From Limnomonas spitsbergensis (Eukaryota > Chlorophyta > Chlorophyceae > Chlamydomonadales), in the NCBI GenBank assembly GCA_037349105.1, contig JAYJMM010000041.1, positions 372,001 to 436,000 of the forward strand: a stretch of 64,000 nucleotides of DNA, given 5' to 3'. The position numbers and the translations under genes were made by a program. Positions 21,500 to 31,989 of this stretch are shown here, piece by piece. The notes beneath the pieces were generated by a model. The model was given only the letters and a program-made list of their open reading frames with translations. It did no database searches and was not told the DNA's origin. The number at the start of each line of letters is the position of its first letter. Position 1 is the first letter of the stretch.

Positions 21500-22790
21500 A
21501 GTTTAAGCTGGAAATTCAAGAGTATCGACGTTAACTCAGGCTATCAAGCGTGAATGGGAGGGTGTACGGGCAGCGGATCTACTATCAGACCTCCGGTGTC
21601 AGCCTAAGAATGTTAGGTTGGCGTATGGCAGTAATAGGAAGATCAGACCCCTCACAGATGTGGGGGATTGGACTGGTTCTTTAAAAAGAGTTGTTTGAAC
21701 CTTTCGAGCATGTCCCCTGCCACGAAGTAGGGGACAAGATTATCCGGGCTTGCTTGTTTCCTCTCCCTTTAGAAGAGCATCTCTCTCAAGCAGAGCACCT
21801 AAATTGTGTTTTTACAGAAGCCGAGATTTTGAGAGCTTTGGAATAGACTGTGAATGGAAAGTCTGCGGGTGTTGATGGTGTCCCTATGGAGTTTTTTTAA
21901 ACAAGCGGTCATTGTGACTCCTCGGGGAGATTTTCTTAAGAGAAGCGGCAGTGTGTTTTGGAAAATCAAGTTACGTTTTTGTTAAATAGAGTTTTGGTGG
22001 AAGGTGACCCTAAGGAGTGGGGCATCGGAGCACTCGTTACTGTACCCAAGCCAAAGGGCAGTCCTGCAATCAAACATGAGTATAGGGGTATTGCCGTTGG
22101 AACTGCCCTATCCAAATTATATTCTCCCGCGTTATTGCAGCGCCTTGACTCTTGGGCGGAAGTCAGGGTTTTAGAGCCGCTGATCAAGCAGCTTTCCGGC
22201 ATGGACGGGGAACACCTGATAATCCTTTCATTCTAAGCCACATTATTGAAAAATACGCCTTGGAGAAAATACGATTTTTGCTGCCTTCATTGATTTTAGA
22301 AAGGCCTATGACTGCATTGTAAGAGATTTACGGTGGCGGAGCTTACAGAGCATGGTCGTGCATGGCCGGATTTTAGAGTCATTAGAAGATTTATCCGGAT
22401 GTTAAAGTTCGTGTGCGGGCTGGTGGTAAATTAGAAGATAATTTCTCCTCCTTTCTGGGCGTTAAACAAGGAGTCCCCTCTACTGTTTGTCCTGTTAATC
22501 GACCGCTTCGAGAAGTTTATTGCTTGTGAGTGCCCTGATAATAACGCCCGTCTTTCACATGCTTTGGTCAGAGTTTTATTTTATGCTGATGATCTGGTGC
22601 TATTCGCTGATTCGCCAGATGATCTGCAAAAGCTTCTTGATGCTCTCCATATCTTTCGTCGCCACAATGCCTTGACAGTCAATATCAAAAATTCTGAAGC
22701 AGTTGTTTTTAACGAGAAATATTGCCGTTGATTGGCAACTCTGTCTAATAACGGGAGTGTTCACGATATTAGCCCTTTTTCATCTACTTG
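21500..22790 (+). pseudogene. Broken reverse transcriptase of LINE copy 2
   Basis: Motifs in order are NGKSAGVDGVPME (about 21,852), EWGIGALVTVPKPKGSPAIK with EYRGIAVGTALSKLY (22,015-22,120), a frame-shifted RHGRGTPD-like GFR motif (about 22,190), FIDFRKAYDCIV (22,285), GVKQGVPSLLFVLLIDRF (22,455) and FYADDLVLFADSPDDLQKLL (22,575). These are the fingers and palm of a LINE-type reverse transcriptase, with the YADD catalytic box intact. At least four frameshifts or stops separate them, so it is inactive. Confidence 0.8.
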
Positions 22791-22919
22791 GGTATGTTAT
22801 TTGATGTTATTTGCGTCGGGATGCCTTGGTTCTTATCCCCTGGCCCTAATCACCGGCTGGCAAAAACCCGTTTGGCTCCTCCCCCCTCCCCACCCCACAC
22901 CAGGTTCCCCACTCACTGG

Positions 22920-24420
22920 CGTAGTAGGAGCACTGGTTGCACGTAGGGATTCTCTGGTCCTGCTCAGCGCGAGTCAGGGCTACTTCTCTGGAGGTACCGC
23001 GCTGGTAGCAGCAGTGGATGAGGACTATCTGCGCAGGTGGGCCGAGGCGGGCAAGGAAGGGTGGGCCACAGCTGCAGGATATAGTACAACGAGCAGTACA
23101 GCAGTATCTTCAGCAGTACAGCAGTTCAAGTGGCAGGACCTTCCTGGCAGGGGAGCACCTCCGTTGGCGATCAGTTTAGGCATATTATAACCTGAGAAAA
23201 AGTTCCCCACCCTGCGTCATGGAGGAGTGATGACGGAGTGATGTAAGTGAGCACGAGGTGTGACATGTGCGAGGTGTTTGCTGCTGCTGCTGCTGCTGCT
23301 GCTGCATGAGCTGGTGGCCTGGGCTGTTGGGTCTGGGGGACAGCACGTTTCCTTTCAACGCCATCAGGAGTACTAAAAGTGTGGTTTGTGTGAGCGCCGC
23401 GGGTGAAATGGTGTGAGATGTTTGACGTTTTTGTTCCTATGACTGCCACTGCTGCATGTCTGCAGGCGACCTGGACCGTCAGGTATGGAGGATGGCACGC
23501 TGCCTTTAACGGCCATTGCAGTAGCATGGTACTGCTTCATGCTCCTTCGGCAGCTCGGCGGGTTCCTCGCCATCCAGCGCCACGCGGGATGCCTGGCCAG
23601 GCACCTGGCAGCTAGCTTGGCAGATCTGCGATATGGGAGCGGGGGCGGTAGTGAAGCTGTGTGGGGGCCACTAGGGGAGATCGAGCAGCGGCTCTCAGAG
23701 GGAGGGGTGGAGCCAGTGCGGTGGTTATGGAAGGCGCGGCCCAACTGTGACATTCAATCTGCTTCAACCGGACGGAAGTTACGTCGGTTACGGTGAGATG
23801 CGGGGCGCGGGAGCCGAGGCTGTGGTTACTGCAGCTGGTGTAGGGAATTGCTTAGTGCCTTGGAGGACCTGGAGCAGGGAGAGCCGTCCCCAAACTGAGT
23901 CAGACAGTGACTGCTCTGCAGCCCCTTCCCGTAACAGAGGTGCTGGCGCTAGTGGACGCAGCCTATGAGAGGGCGCAGCTGGAGGTCACCGACCTAGGGG
24001 ATCACAGAGACCCAGCCATTGAGCATAGGTCAGCAGCGGCATGTTGCGCCTGGTTTCAGCCTACGGCGGGCGCAGGCAAGGCGCTGCACCAGCAAGAGGG
24101 AGTGTGCTTGTGTGCGCACGAACTTAAGGCTGCTGCTCGGCGCAATCTGCACGGCTGACACTCGGGGAAGGCGCAGCGGTCAACAGCGTGACACACGCTA
24201 CTGCCAGCGATGTTGGTCAAGGGGAGACGGCGAGCATGTGGAGGACCATTACATGCTTGCTTCCAATGCCCCTGCGTGCAAGATCACCTTAAGGAGCGAG
24301 GATGGGAAGGCCCCCAGACGGTGCTACAGACTTCCACGCTTTGTACCAGGGCAGGCTAGGGTGGGATGCTCCATCTGACTTTGTGGAGGATGTGGTTGCT
24401 TTCGTTGCGGCTTAGTCATT
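22920..24420 (+). pseudogene. Downstream coding section of LINE copy 2, frameshifted
   Basis: Conserved blocks shared with copy 1 are GYFSGGTALVAAVDEDYLRR with AEAGKEGWATAAGYS (about 22,977-23,090), LLRQLGGFLAI with HAGCLARHLAASLADLRYGS (about 23,540-23,640), and LPVTEVLALVDAAYERAQ to RRNLHG and a stop (23,907-24,158). A Cys/His patch (CQRCWSRGDGEHVEDH, about 24,200) and FHALYQGRLGWDAPSDFVED (about 24,335-24,390) follow. A third, minus-strand copy of the last part lies at 42,880-43,540. The C-terminal segment also recurs at 36,848-36,940. Confidence 0.5.
23281..23304. repeat. CTG microsatellite
   Basis: Eight CTG units in a row. The matching site of LINE copy 1 (about 4,499-4,510) has only a short, interrupted run. 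Confidence 0.95.
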
Positions 24421-24809
24421 TCAGAGTCTGGGGCTTCCTTTCTCCTTCTTATCCCTCCAGCCATTTGTGTCCCTTGCTTCCTCTCTCCGGGTTCTCCTGA
24501 CCTTCTGGTATGTTTGTTTATTTTCTCTTTGTTGGGGGCTGGGATCTGAACGGACTAGGGTTTCTAAGGACTTGCTTTGGGGATGGTATTTCCCCTCTCA
24601 TTTTTCGTCGTTTCCTCTTCTTTCTCCTCTAGCCTCTAGTTTCTTCTTCTCCCGACCAGACATTTGAGCGCCTATGCGGCTGAGCCCTTGCGGCATGGCC
24701 ATGAGATGTCATGTCCTTGACTGAGATTTAGGAAACGTCCGCAAGCTGCCTTGTATCACCAAAAATATTATAGCAGCTGAAGATAAAACAACGAGGGGTT
24801 GCACAACCT

Positions 24810-25420
24810 TTAAACCATGAAATACAAAGCAGGAGGGCAACATTCAGCTTGTTTCAAATTAACAAATGGGCGGGCTACTGCATGCAATATATTTGTAACA
24901 GAAGCTGGCACTGAAGGAAGCCGACATCATCATCCAGCATGCTCCCCAGCTACTACCCAACATACAGTTTCACATGCACAACCACTTCACGGTCTAATGA
25001 AAACGGAAAGTCGATTTAAGTCATCAATTTACCATGCATCATTAGCTTTGTCGCATGCATCACTTCCTCCATGAGCATAGGTCATGTCCACTTGCATTAT
25101 CGAAGGTCCCATCAACGAAGGCGACAAACGACCACTATTCCACATTAGCCCAACTGCCAGTCAAGATCCTCCACCCCACCCCACCCTATTGGGACGTGAT
25201 GCCCGCTAGCACCAACAGTCGGCAGTTGTGAGGAAAGGGGATGAACTGCCAACCTATAGGGACATGACATGTACCTGTCTACAGCTTGTTCCGTCTATTA
25301 TACAACGGTGGCTAACAAAAAGCATTAATCATCAATGGTTGGGGCAGTGACACAATGTCTTGGGTCGGTCTATCACTACCATCAAGTGCACTTGGGTACA
25401 AAGCCAGGTCAAGTTACACA
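24810..25420. repeat. Flank between LINE copy 2 and LRR gene A2
   Basis: Shorter version of 6,420-7,620. It carries TAAACCATGAAATAC-like sequence (24,811), CTTCCTCCATGAGCATAG (25,061) and CACTTGCATTATCGAAGGTC (25,089). A frame starting MKYKAGGQHSACFK (24,817-25,074) resembles MKYDSGRQHSACFK in D1, but the two copies diverge in frame soon after, so I do not call a gene. Confidence 0.5.
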
Positions 25421-26566
25421 CTACTGGATGATCCGCAATCCAATGCATGCGGCCAAGGGACTCAAGTCCTCCACTCCATAACAAGACACCAAGCTGAGAG
25501 TATGCAGGCTAGGGCACATAGCCAGGGGGGCCACATCCTTGATTCCAACACAAGACTGAAAGCTGAGAGTCTGCAGTCCCGCGCACATAGCCAAAGGGGT
25601 CAGGTCCTGGACTCCATCACAATATCTTAAGCTGAGAGTACGCAGCACCGCGCACGCAGCCAAAGGGGTCAGGTCCTTGACTTGCGAACAACAGCTTAAG
25701 CTGAGAGTCTGCAATCCAACACACATGGTCAAAGGGGTCAGGTCCTCAACTCCACTACAAGCGCTAAAGCTGAGAGTACGCAATACCGCGCACGTAGCCA
25801 AAGGGGTCAGGTCCTGGACTCCATCAGAATAGCTGAAGCTGAGAGTATGCAGTCCCGCGCACGTAGCCAAAGGGGTCAGGTCCTGGACTCCATCAGAATA
25901 GCTGAAGCTGAGAGTACGCAGTACCGCGCTCGTAGCCAAAGGGGTCAGGTCCTTGACTCCATCACATGAACAAACGCTGAGAGTCTGCAGTGCCGCGCAT
26001 GTAGCCAAAGGGGTCAGGTCCTTCACTCCACTACAAGCGCTGACGCTGAGAGTATGCAGTCCCGCGCACGCAGCCAAAGGGGTCAGGTCCTTCACTCCAC
26101 TACAAGCGCTGAAGCTGAGAGTATGCAGTCCCGCGCACGCAGCCAAAGGGGTCAGGTCCTTCACTCCACTACAAGCGCTGAAGCTGAGAGTATGCAGTCC
26201 CGCGCATGTAGCCAAAGGGGTCAGGTCCTTCACTCCACTACAAGCGCTGAAGCTGAGAGTATGCAGTCCCGTGCACGCAGCCAAAGGGGTCAGGTCCTTG
26301 ACTTGCGGACAACAGCTTAAGCTGAGAGTCCGCAATCCTGTGCACATGGCCAGAAGCGTTAGGTCCACAACCCCATCACCAGTGAGAGCAGTAGCTGTAG
26401 TGTTGACCATATTGCGCAGGGCGCGACTGGATGCCCGTATTGCTGCTTTTCCGGGCCTTGAAACCTTGGAGAGGATGATGGCCCACACTTCCGGCGGGAG
26501 GTCCATGATGCCTAGGGGGGCGTTGAAATACAACAAATCAGGCTCAATTGATTCCCTCACCCGCAT
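25421..26566 (-). CDS. F-box-like / leucine-rich-repeat protein A2
   Basis: An open frame of 381 codons. F-box-like segment MDLPPEVWAIILSKV with RASSRALRNMVN, then one degenerate and about 13 leucine-rich repeats of 23 residues (GLHTLSFSACSGVKDLTPLA type), ending ACIGLRIIQ. It is the D2 counterpart of A1 but has fewer repeats and different repeat sequences. At about 26,025-26,300, four neighbouring units are almost identical at DNA level (a CACTCCACTACAAGCGCTGA block), so the array is expanding locally. The upstream codons again read as a pyrimidine tract ending CCTAG, so a 5' exon is possible. An F-box/LRR ubiquitin-ligase adapter is the best inference; whether it is expressed is unknown. 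Confidence 0.7.
   Translation of the reverse strand: MRVRESIEPDLLYFNAPLGIMDLPPEVWAIILSKVSRPGKAAIRASSRALRNMVNTTATALTGDGVVDLTLLAMCTGLRTLSLSCCPQVKDLTPLAACTGLHTLSFSACSGVKDLTPLATCAGLHTLSFSACSGVKDLTPLAACAGLHTLSFSACSGVKDLTPLAACAGLHTLSVSACSGVKDLTPLATCAALQTLSVCSCDGVKDLTPLATSAVLRTLSFSYSDGVQDLTPLATCAGLHTLSFSYSDGVQDLTPLATCAVLRTLSFSACSGVEDLTPLTMCVGLQTLSLSCCSQVKDLTPLAACAVLRTLSLRYCDGVQDLTPLAMCAGLQTLSFQSCVGIKDVAPLAMCPSLHTLSLVSCYGVEDLSPLAACIGLRIIQ
25490..26340 (-). repeat. 69-bp tandem repeats encoding the LRRs of gene A2
   Basis: About 13 units of 69 bp, of which the four at about 26,025-26,300 are nearly identical. The plus strand is open through them (25,953-26,582) only because the period is divisible by three. 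Confidence 0.9.
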
Positions 26567-27340
26567 GTGTATGTACCAGTAGTTTTTTCTTATTCAAAAG
26601 CTGCCCACCGTAGTTTTAGTCGGATTGGGCTTTGTATGATGTTTTTATATTAAACCAATCATACAAACCAATAGTTTCGGGTACACCAGGGTTTTCTGTC
26701 AATTTGTTGCGCCTATTCGCGCCTATTCTCGGTCAGCGCGAACCAATCTCCTTTTACAACAAAGCAATCTCCATTTACAATGATTACAATGAGGAGGCAA
26801 TTAACATTCTGAGGGGCAGGAGGGGCAGGAGGGGGCCTCCACTGATGAGGAGGAGGAAGAGCATATGCCGGTGGTGGCTGCAAGAAAGAGCGGCCGCGCT
26901 GTGTTCGTGCCCGTGCATCTGAGGGCAATGGGCCACTAAACAGTAAAGCATGCTAGCATGTCTGACTGTTGGTGCTCATCCATTTATTTATTTTCCAACT
27001 TCGGTTTGACACACTTGCATTCTGACGGGCAGAGAATATGTTTGTTGCACCTTTGGCCCCATGTGGCCTCTTGTTTCAGTAGGTATTTACCGTAATTGTG
27101 ACTCCATGATATATATTTCCTGGATAGTGAATACATCTTACTTGAGAAGCTGGAGAGAATACAGAGCTGCAAGCCATTTTTAGGGACTTTTCAGGGGGAA
27201 ACCAAATTTAAGCCCAGAAAATGTTTTTTTGATAAAACTCAACGTGTAAAAACCAAAAGTTTCAGGTACAAAATATGAAAACAAGCCATAAAATCAACCG
27301 CTTTCAAAAGCAAATTCCGGGCTTTTGAAGAGAAACCCTA
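26567..27340. other. Stretch upstream of LRR A2, absent from D1
   Basis: In D1 the sequence CAAATCAGGT, next to LRR A1, runs straight into CGGACTCTACCTCAAC. In D2 these ends are at about 26,542 and 27,446, leaving about 900 bp between them, AT-rich and with no supported gene. It could be an insertion in D2 or a deletion in D1. Confidence 0.4.
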
Positions 27341-27364
27341 AACCCTAAACCCTAAACCCTAAAC
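27333..27364. repeat. Interstitial telomere-like CCCTAAA tract
   Basis: About 4.5 head-to-tail copies of AAACCCT, the plant-type telomere repeat. A shorter tract (about 2.4 copies) lies at 16,087-16,103. Both are internal, between LRR-region blocks, and too short to be a chromosome end. Confidence 0.9.
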
Positions 27365-27385
27365 TCAGAAAAAAAACAAATCCGA

Positions 27386-27634
27386 CTAGAACTCGGTAAT
27401 CAGGGCAGCCAGAGGCAGGTCGTTGAGAGAATCTTCCTCCTCCTCGGACTCTACCTCAACACAAACACAAAACTCTTGCATGGCCATATAAATCTCATGC
27501 ATGGCCACATACCGATAGACTTCTTGGATCTCTGACTTTGACATTTCACGCTTTGCTTCAGCCGTACTTCTGTCAACACGCTCGGCTAACGTCGAAAAGT
27601 AGCCCCTTACTATTTGTTTGGCATCGGCTAGCAC
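27386..27634 (-). CDS. Candidate acidic-tailed small protein or 5' exon
   Basis: An open frame of 82 codons on the minus strand, containing VRGYFSTLAERVDRSTAEAK and KSEIQEVYRYVAMHEIYMA. An acidic run (EVESEEEEDSLNDL) follows, then a stop. An acceptor-like AAATTCAG precedes GTCCAGTGCTAGCC, so this may be the last exon of a small gene. The same sequence in D1 (9,035-9,230) is broken by stops. The helix-like, charged sequence looks more protein-like than its surroundings, but I recognise no family. It ends in a stop 820 bases before the LRR A2 frame, so it is not simply the 5' part of that gene. Confidence 0.35.
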   Translation of the reverse strand: MLADAKQIVRGYFSTLAERVDRSTAEAKREMSKSEIQEVYRYVAMHEIYMAMQEFCVCVEVESEEEEDSLNDLPLAALITEF

Positions 27635-27714
27635 TGGACCTGAATTTCAGTTGATTCAGACATTTCCGCAAGTCCGCCTCGTCCATTCTGGTGTCAAAAC
27701 CAGGTCGGTGCCCA

Positions 27715-28090
27715 GTTCTCTGCTGGACACTATCAGTTATTTACGGTAGGTGGGCACCTATGAGCTCTTTTGTTTTGGTTTTGATGCAGGGGTGTCAAAT
27801 CACAATTTATTAGCCGAGCAGCGGGTCTAAAAAGTGTTGTCTGGTCTAGGATGGCGCCGAGATCATGGTGTCAAGGAGTCCGCTTTCTTCGCATCAGCAG
27901 TTCTGGGCTCAGGACCCGGTCGATTCCCAGTTTCCTGCACGCTTCTCATCCCCTACCCAACCTATTGAATCCATTACTCCCAGGCAGAGGGGGGCTGGCT
28001 ACTCTCATAGCTCCGATTTCTGAAATATAACAGTGCAAGAGACCAGAAGCATAATAATGTCACTTCATGATGCATGCACAATTTATTACA
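27715..28090. repeat. Duplicated non-coding block (matches 9,240-9,340 and 11,270-11,560)
   Basis: It reads through the site that in D1 carries the 1.35-kb insertion. Landmarks are GGTAGGTGGGCACCTATGAG (27,746) and GGATGGCGCCGAGATCATGG (27,850). No gene seen. Confidence 0.6.
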
Positions 28091-29690
28091 GAACTATCAG
28101 ACAAGAGCCAGCATACATGGAGGAGCCCAACAGCCATCCCAGGCATCCTGTCTTCTCCCTCCTATCAACCAGGGCATAACCTGCATCGGCTCACATATGC
28201 TTAATTACCCACCTGTCTCTACAGCTCCGTCGTACCCTCCCGCTGTTGGGGCTGCAGCCTCAGACCCTTCTTGATTCAGTCCTGGAAATGCCAAGACACT
28301 TATCAGCAAATCTCGCAACTAGGTCAACACTTCGGCATATGAATCATTAAGCATGGAACTAGTGAGGCTGCAGGAGAGCTCCCATCATTGGAATCACGAA
28401 TGCATCATTGGATCCTGCTGGTGAGGATCACCGTGCATCCTGATCACCAATGGGATAACGAGAGTAAAAATACATATTCCCCTGTGTCTGAGTGTCAATG
28501 AGGGGTACGAAAACAAAACGGAGGAAACCGGCATGGCATACCTGGATCTATGCCAGCAATAGAACTCCAATCCATGATCATTCTTGACAGAGATTATATT
28601 TTCAGACGATGCATATGTTAGAGGCGCTCTAGATCCGTCGATGTAGACCCAATTAGCCGGAACAACAATCTTGATGACGGATTTCACTTCCGTGAATTTT
28701 CTTAAACTCTTCTTTTTCCGTAGAGCATTTGAATGTCGACAGTGAGCAAGCAGTAGTCAGTGACTAAGCTTTTCTCTGCTCCAGAACCATCAAGGAGGGC
28801 CCTGATTCATACAGCCTTTTCAGTTTTCACCATCCTGACCTGGGACCACTGATCCTGAAAGCCAGTTGCATCAATATCACTCGCCAGCGCCAGAGCAGGG
28901 GCCGAGAAACAGATTGATGCAAGCAAGGTCCGACAGCATGCAGCCCATGTGGCCCATGCAACCTATGTGGGCATGTACACCATGCGGCTCATCCAATCCT
29001 ACCGGATACCAGTGCTCCAAACTTATATTTACTTAATCTTCATGCTTTTAGCCCGACAGTTTCATTTTGCACTGCCCTCATAGATCTCCATGCAGTGACA
29101 AAGCCTTTCATGGGTGTCTAGCCTCCTCTCCCCATCTTCTCGTGTTGCCCACATAAAGAGGGCATGCTGATGCCCGTATCAGGAGGCATTGGTGGCATGT
29201 TCCCACTGCTTGATGATTCACATGTACCAATTCATGCATGTCTCAGAGCTGCAAGAGGCAGTAGACAAGCTGCTTAAGGAGGGAAGCAAGTTCAATCAAG
29301 ATCCCAGTGAGCGTCCACCGTGTTTCATACCTGGTTTCTATGTCCAGTGAGCGTCCACCTGTTTCCTATGAAGGCCGATATGGTTTCCTACCATGTGGTT
29401 TCCTGCATGGTTTCCTTCCATGCAGATTCCTTGGCACCCCCCTGCCAGGGGGGCTGGGTCAATATGCCCCCCTGCGATACTTTCGGCCGACTGAGCCCCC
29501 CTATTGTATTGCTCTGTCAGCCAATGTTGGCTGCTCCTAGCGGGTAATTTCTCCCTTATTTCTCTCCTATTCTTCCAGCCGTCCTCTAGCTGTGATTTTC
29601 CTGTGCCCTAGGTTAGAAAAGCGATGGGTCTATGCTAGCGTTGTATTAGTGCGGACCATGCTAACGTTGAGGAGATGCCTCATGCCTCCG
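28090..29690. repeat. Block R1, copy 3
   Basis: It matches 11,560-13,220 throughout, including the part beyond the LINE insertion point of copy 2 (CAGGGGGGCTGGG near 29,446; CTAGCGGGTAATTT near 29,538). No frame is conserved between copies. Confidence 0.65.
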
Positions 29691-30175
29691 CCAGGCCGGT
29701 GCTGGTTGCTGGTATGGAACGAAACCTAGTTTGTACATCTAGGCATCTAGCCCTGCAGCTGCGGCCCTCTCTTAGTCAGCACTTGCATGCACTTGGGTTT
29801 GCATGGGGTGGCACATTTAATACTAAATATTTAATCCAGCCTCTCTTGGTCTCGCCCACCGGGTCACTCTGTTGTTTGTGCGGCATGGCTGCCTTGCACT
29901 CACCATCCACTAGGCCATCCTCCAGGCTGCAGACAAGGTATCAACCCAGATACTGCAGCTCACTGTGCGAGAGCCTGATGGTATTTATAAGCTCAGGTGT
30001 GAAGGTGTGTGTTGCAGCCCTAGGAGACACGACGGCTGCAAAATGACACTGTAGGGCTGCCACTGCCGCGGTATGGCCTCCCATGTTGGGTGGTGCCAAC
30101 TGCAGGGGTGAAACGACTGGTATGTTCTGCCTTGCCTTACTCGCTTCCCGCTCGCTCTGTCTTGTACTCAGGTGC
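29690..30175. other. Non-coding stretch, partly matching 14,036-14,230
   Basis: CCCAGATACTGCAGCTCACT and GAGAGCCTGATGGTATTTAT (29,945-29,990) and GTATGGCCTCCCAT (30,071) are shared with D1. No supported gene. Confidence 0.4.
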
Positions 30176-30240
30176 GTGAGGTTACACCTCTGGGCCCTGC
30201 TCAAGAGGGCTCGGCCGCGTGGGCGCCTAGCTAAAGGTGC
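30175..30240 (-). mobile_element. LINE tail, minus orientation
   Basis: GAGGTTACACCTCTGGGCCC, TGCTCAAGAGGGCTCGGCC, then GCGTGGGCGCC. This is the reverse complement of the family tail. GGTGCGTGAGGTT occurs on both sides (about 30,171 and 30,236), a possible 13-bp duplication at the insertion site. Confidence 0.6.
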
Positions 30241-30359
30241 GTGAGGTTCATTCCCATCTCGGGTTCCCATTCCACCTGGGTCCTGATGAGTGTGAGGCTG
30301 CAGCCCCGCAGGACTTAGTTGGTGGCTGATGACACGGGGACGGGTGGGATCTGCTAGGC

Positions 30360-30790
30360 TGCATGCCACCAGTTAACTCAGTGTGACCGGGTGAGTACTG
30401 GTGGCCACCATTGCGCTGTGTCCCACCGGGGCAACCTGCCTGGCCAGATGACATCCGGTTTGCCCCCGGTGGACCGTACCCATCGTTTGACACGACCCCC
30501 CTGGTACGAGGCTTCTGGCCTGGGTATGGAGCGCCTGTTGCCGTCTGCCGTCCTTCCCAGGCCTGGCCGCCGCTCATTGGAACTGAGGGCCGCCAGACAT
30601 CCACAAGACAGGCGTTGGCTTTACAAGTGAGGCTGCTCACTACTTTGCAGGCTAGGTTGCATAGGCGGGTATCTCTGGCCTGCGCGGACCAGCTCACTGC
30701 CATGAGGGCTGGGCCACGGCGACCAGGTCCACTTGCACCTCATTGGCCGGGTGCTGGTGGGGCAACCGCTAGAGGGGCCTAGTTGCCGAC
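30360..30790. repeat. Block R2, copy 2
   Basis: It matches 14,540-14,965. GCCCCCGGTGGACCGTACCC and GGAGCGCCTGTTGCC are typical. Two plus-strand frames (30,391-30,630 and 30,411-30,782) run through it, but the D1 copy does not keep them. Confidence 0.5.
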
Positions 30791-30942
30791 TTGCCGGGCG
30801 CTCTAGGTGGGAAACCTGGCATTGGGGTTTCATATACCGTAGACGAGGTGGCAGTTTAGGGTGCTTGGTGAGGCGCCTCAGGGGGTGATTGGAGCGGCAG
30901 GGCTTGCAGAGGATGCTAGGTAAGGTGACTCAGATTGCAGGG

Positions 30943-31735
30943 TTTGCAAGGCCTTGCATGATTTTGAAATGTTTTCAGGGTTTGCAAGGCCTTGCATGAT
31001 TTTGAAATGTTTTCAGGATTTGCAAGGCCTTGCATGATTTTGAAATGTTTTCAGGGTTTGCAAGGCCTTGCATGATTTTGAAATGTTTTCAGGGTTTGCA
31101 AGGCCTTGCATGATTTTGAAATGTTTTCAGGGTTTGCAAGGCCTTGCATGATTTTGAAATGTTTTCAGGGTTTGCAAGGCATTGCATGATTTTGAAATGT
31201 TTTCAGGGTTTGCAAGGCCTTGCATGATTTTGAAATGTTTTCAGGGTTTGCAAGGCCTTGCATGATTTTGAAATGTTTTCAGGGTTTGCAAGGCCTTGCA
31301 TGATTTTGAAATGTTTTCAGGGTTTGCAAGGCATTGCATGATTTTGAAATGTTTTCAGGGTTTGCAAGGCATTGCATGATTTTGAAATGTTTTCAGGGTT
31401 TGCAAGGCCTTGCATGATTTTGAAATGTTTTCAGGGTTTGCAAGGCATTGCATGATTTTGAAATGTTTTCAGGGTTTGCAAGGCCTTGCATGATTTTGAA
31501 ATGTTTTCAGGGTTTGCAAGGCATTGCATGATTTTGAAATGTTTTCAGGGTTTGCAAGGCATTGCATGATTTTGAAATGTTTTCAGGGTTTGCAAGGCCT
31601 TGCATGATTTTGAAATGTTTTCAGGGTTTGCAAGGCATTGCATGATTTTGAAATGTTTTCAGGGTTTGCAAGGCATTGCATGATTTTGAAATGTTTTCAG
31701 GGTTTGCAAGGCATTGCATGTTTTTGAAAGGTTTG
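30943..31735. repeat. 38-bp minisatellite, about 21 copies, palindromic core
   Basis: Head-to-tail units of 38 bp: TTTGCAAGGCCTTGCATG then ATTTTGAAATGTTTTCAGGG. The unit contains the perfect 12-bp palindrome GCAAGGCCTTGC. About half the units carry CATTGC instead of CCTTGC, which breaks the palindrome, and the two types are interspersed. Copies are otherwise nearly identical. It lies between R2 and R3 in D2; the matching place in D1 (about 14,965-15,030) has no array. Minus-strand frames through it are a by-product. Confidence 0.95.
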
Positions 31736-31839
31736 CAGGGTCTCGCATGATTTGCAAAGTTTATTCGTTTTGCAGGGGTGTTAAGTTCTGCTGGTTTTGC
31801 AAGATGCAAGCTGACAAAGCGGCCAGTGCGCTATCGATT

Positions 31840-31965
31840 GTTTAGGCACAAGCCCTCCTTTCTTTCCTCCTGTGACGTCTCCGTCCCCTAGCAGACTTTT
31901 TGTTTGCCGACGTGATCGAGCTTTGTTTAAGCAGGGCCCAGAGGTGGTACGTCATCAACTAATGG
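31840..31965 (+). mobile_element. LINE tail, diverged
   Basis: GCCGACGTGATCGAGC, then TTTAAGCAGGGCCCAGAGG and TGGTACGTCATCAAC. It occupies the same position relative to R3 as the tail at 14,968-15,030 in D1. Confidence 0.55.
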
Positions 31966-31989
31966 CAGCTGGATACCATGCAATCGTGT

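Larger units (their letters stand above)
19200..24715 (+). mobile_element. LINE-like non-LTR retrotransposon remnant, copy 2 (in D2)
   Basis: It matches copy 1 from GGCCGCGGGACTGGGCCTC (about 19,204) to the tail GCGCCTATGCGGCTGAGC (24,668). Its layout is the same, with a GC-rich Pro/Ala-coding front part (19,200-20,980), reverse transcriptase (21,500-22,790), downstream protein blocks (22,920-24,420), and pyrimidine-rich 3' end. Frames are broken. Its left edge interrupts an R1 block, which marks the 5' insertion boundary. It differs from copy 1 by a 19-bp array (21,031-21,216), a CTG microsatellite (23,281-23,304) and a single 3' end. Confidence 0.75.

Noticed and set aside
25953..26582. Plus-strand frame of 209 codons over LRR A2
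   Set aside because: Same reason: mirror of the minus-strand LRR repeats.
30943..31735. CRISPR-like array
   Set aside because: Direct repeats are contiguous with no unique spacers, and the host is eukaryotic. It is a minisatellite.
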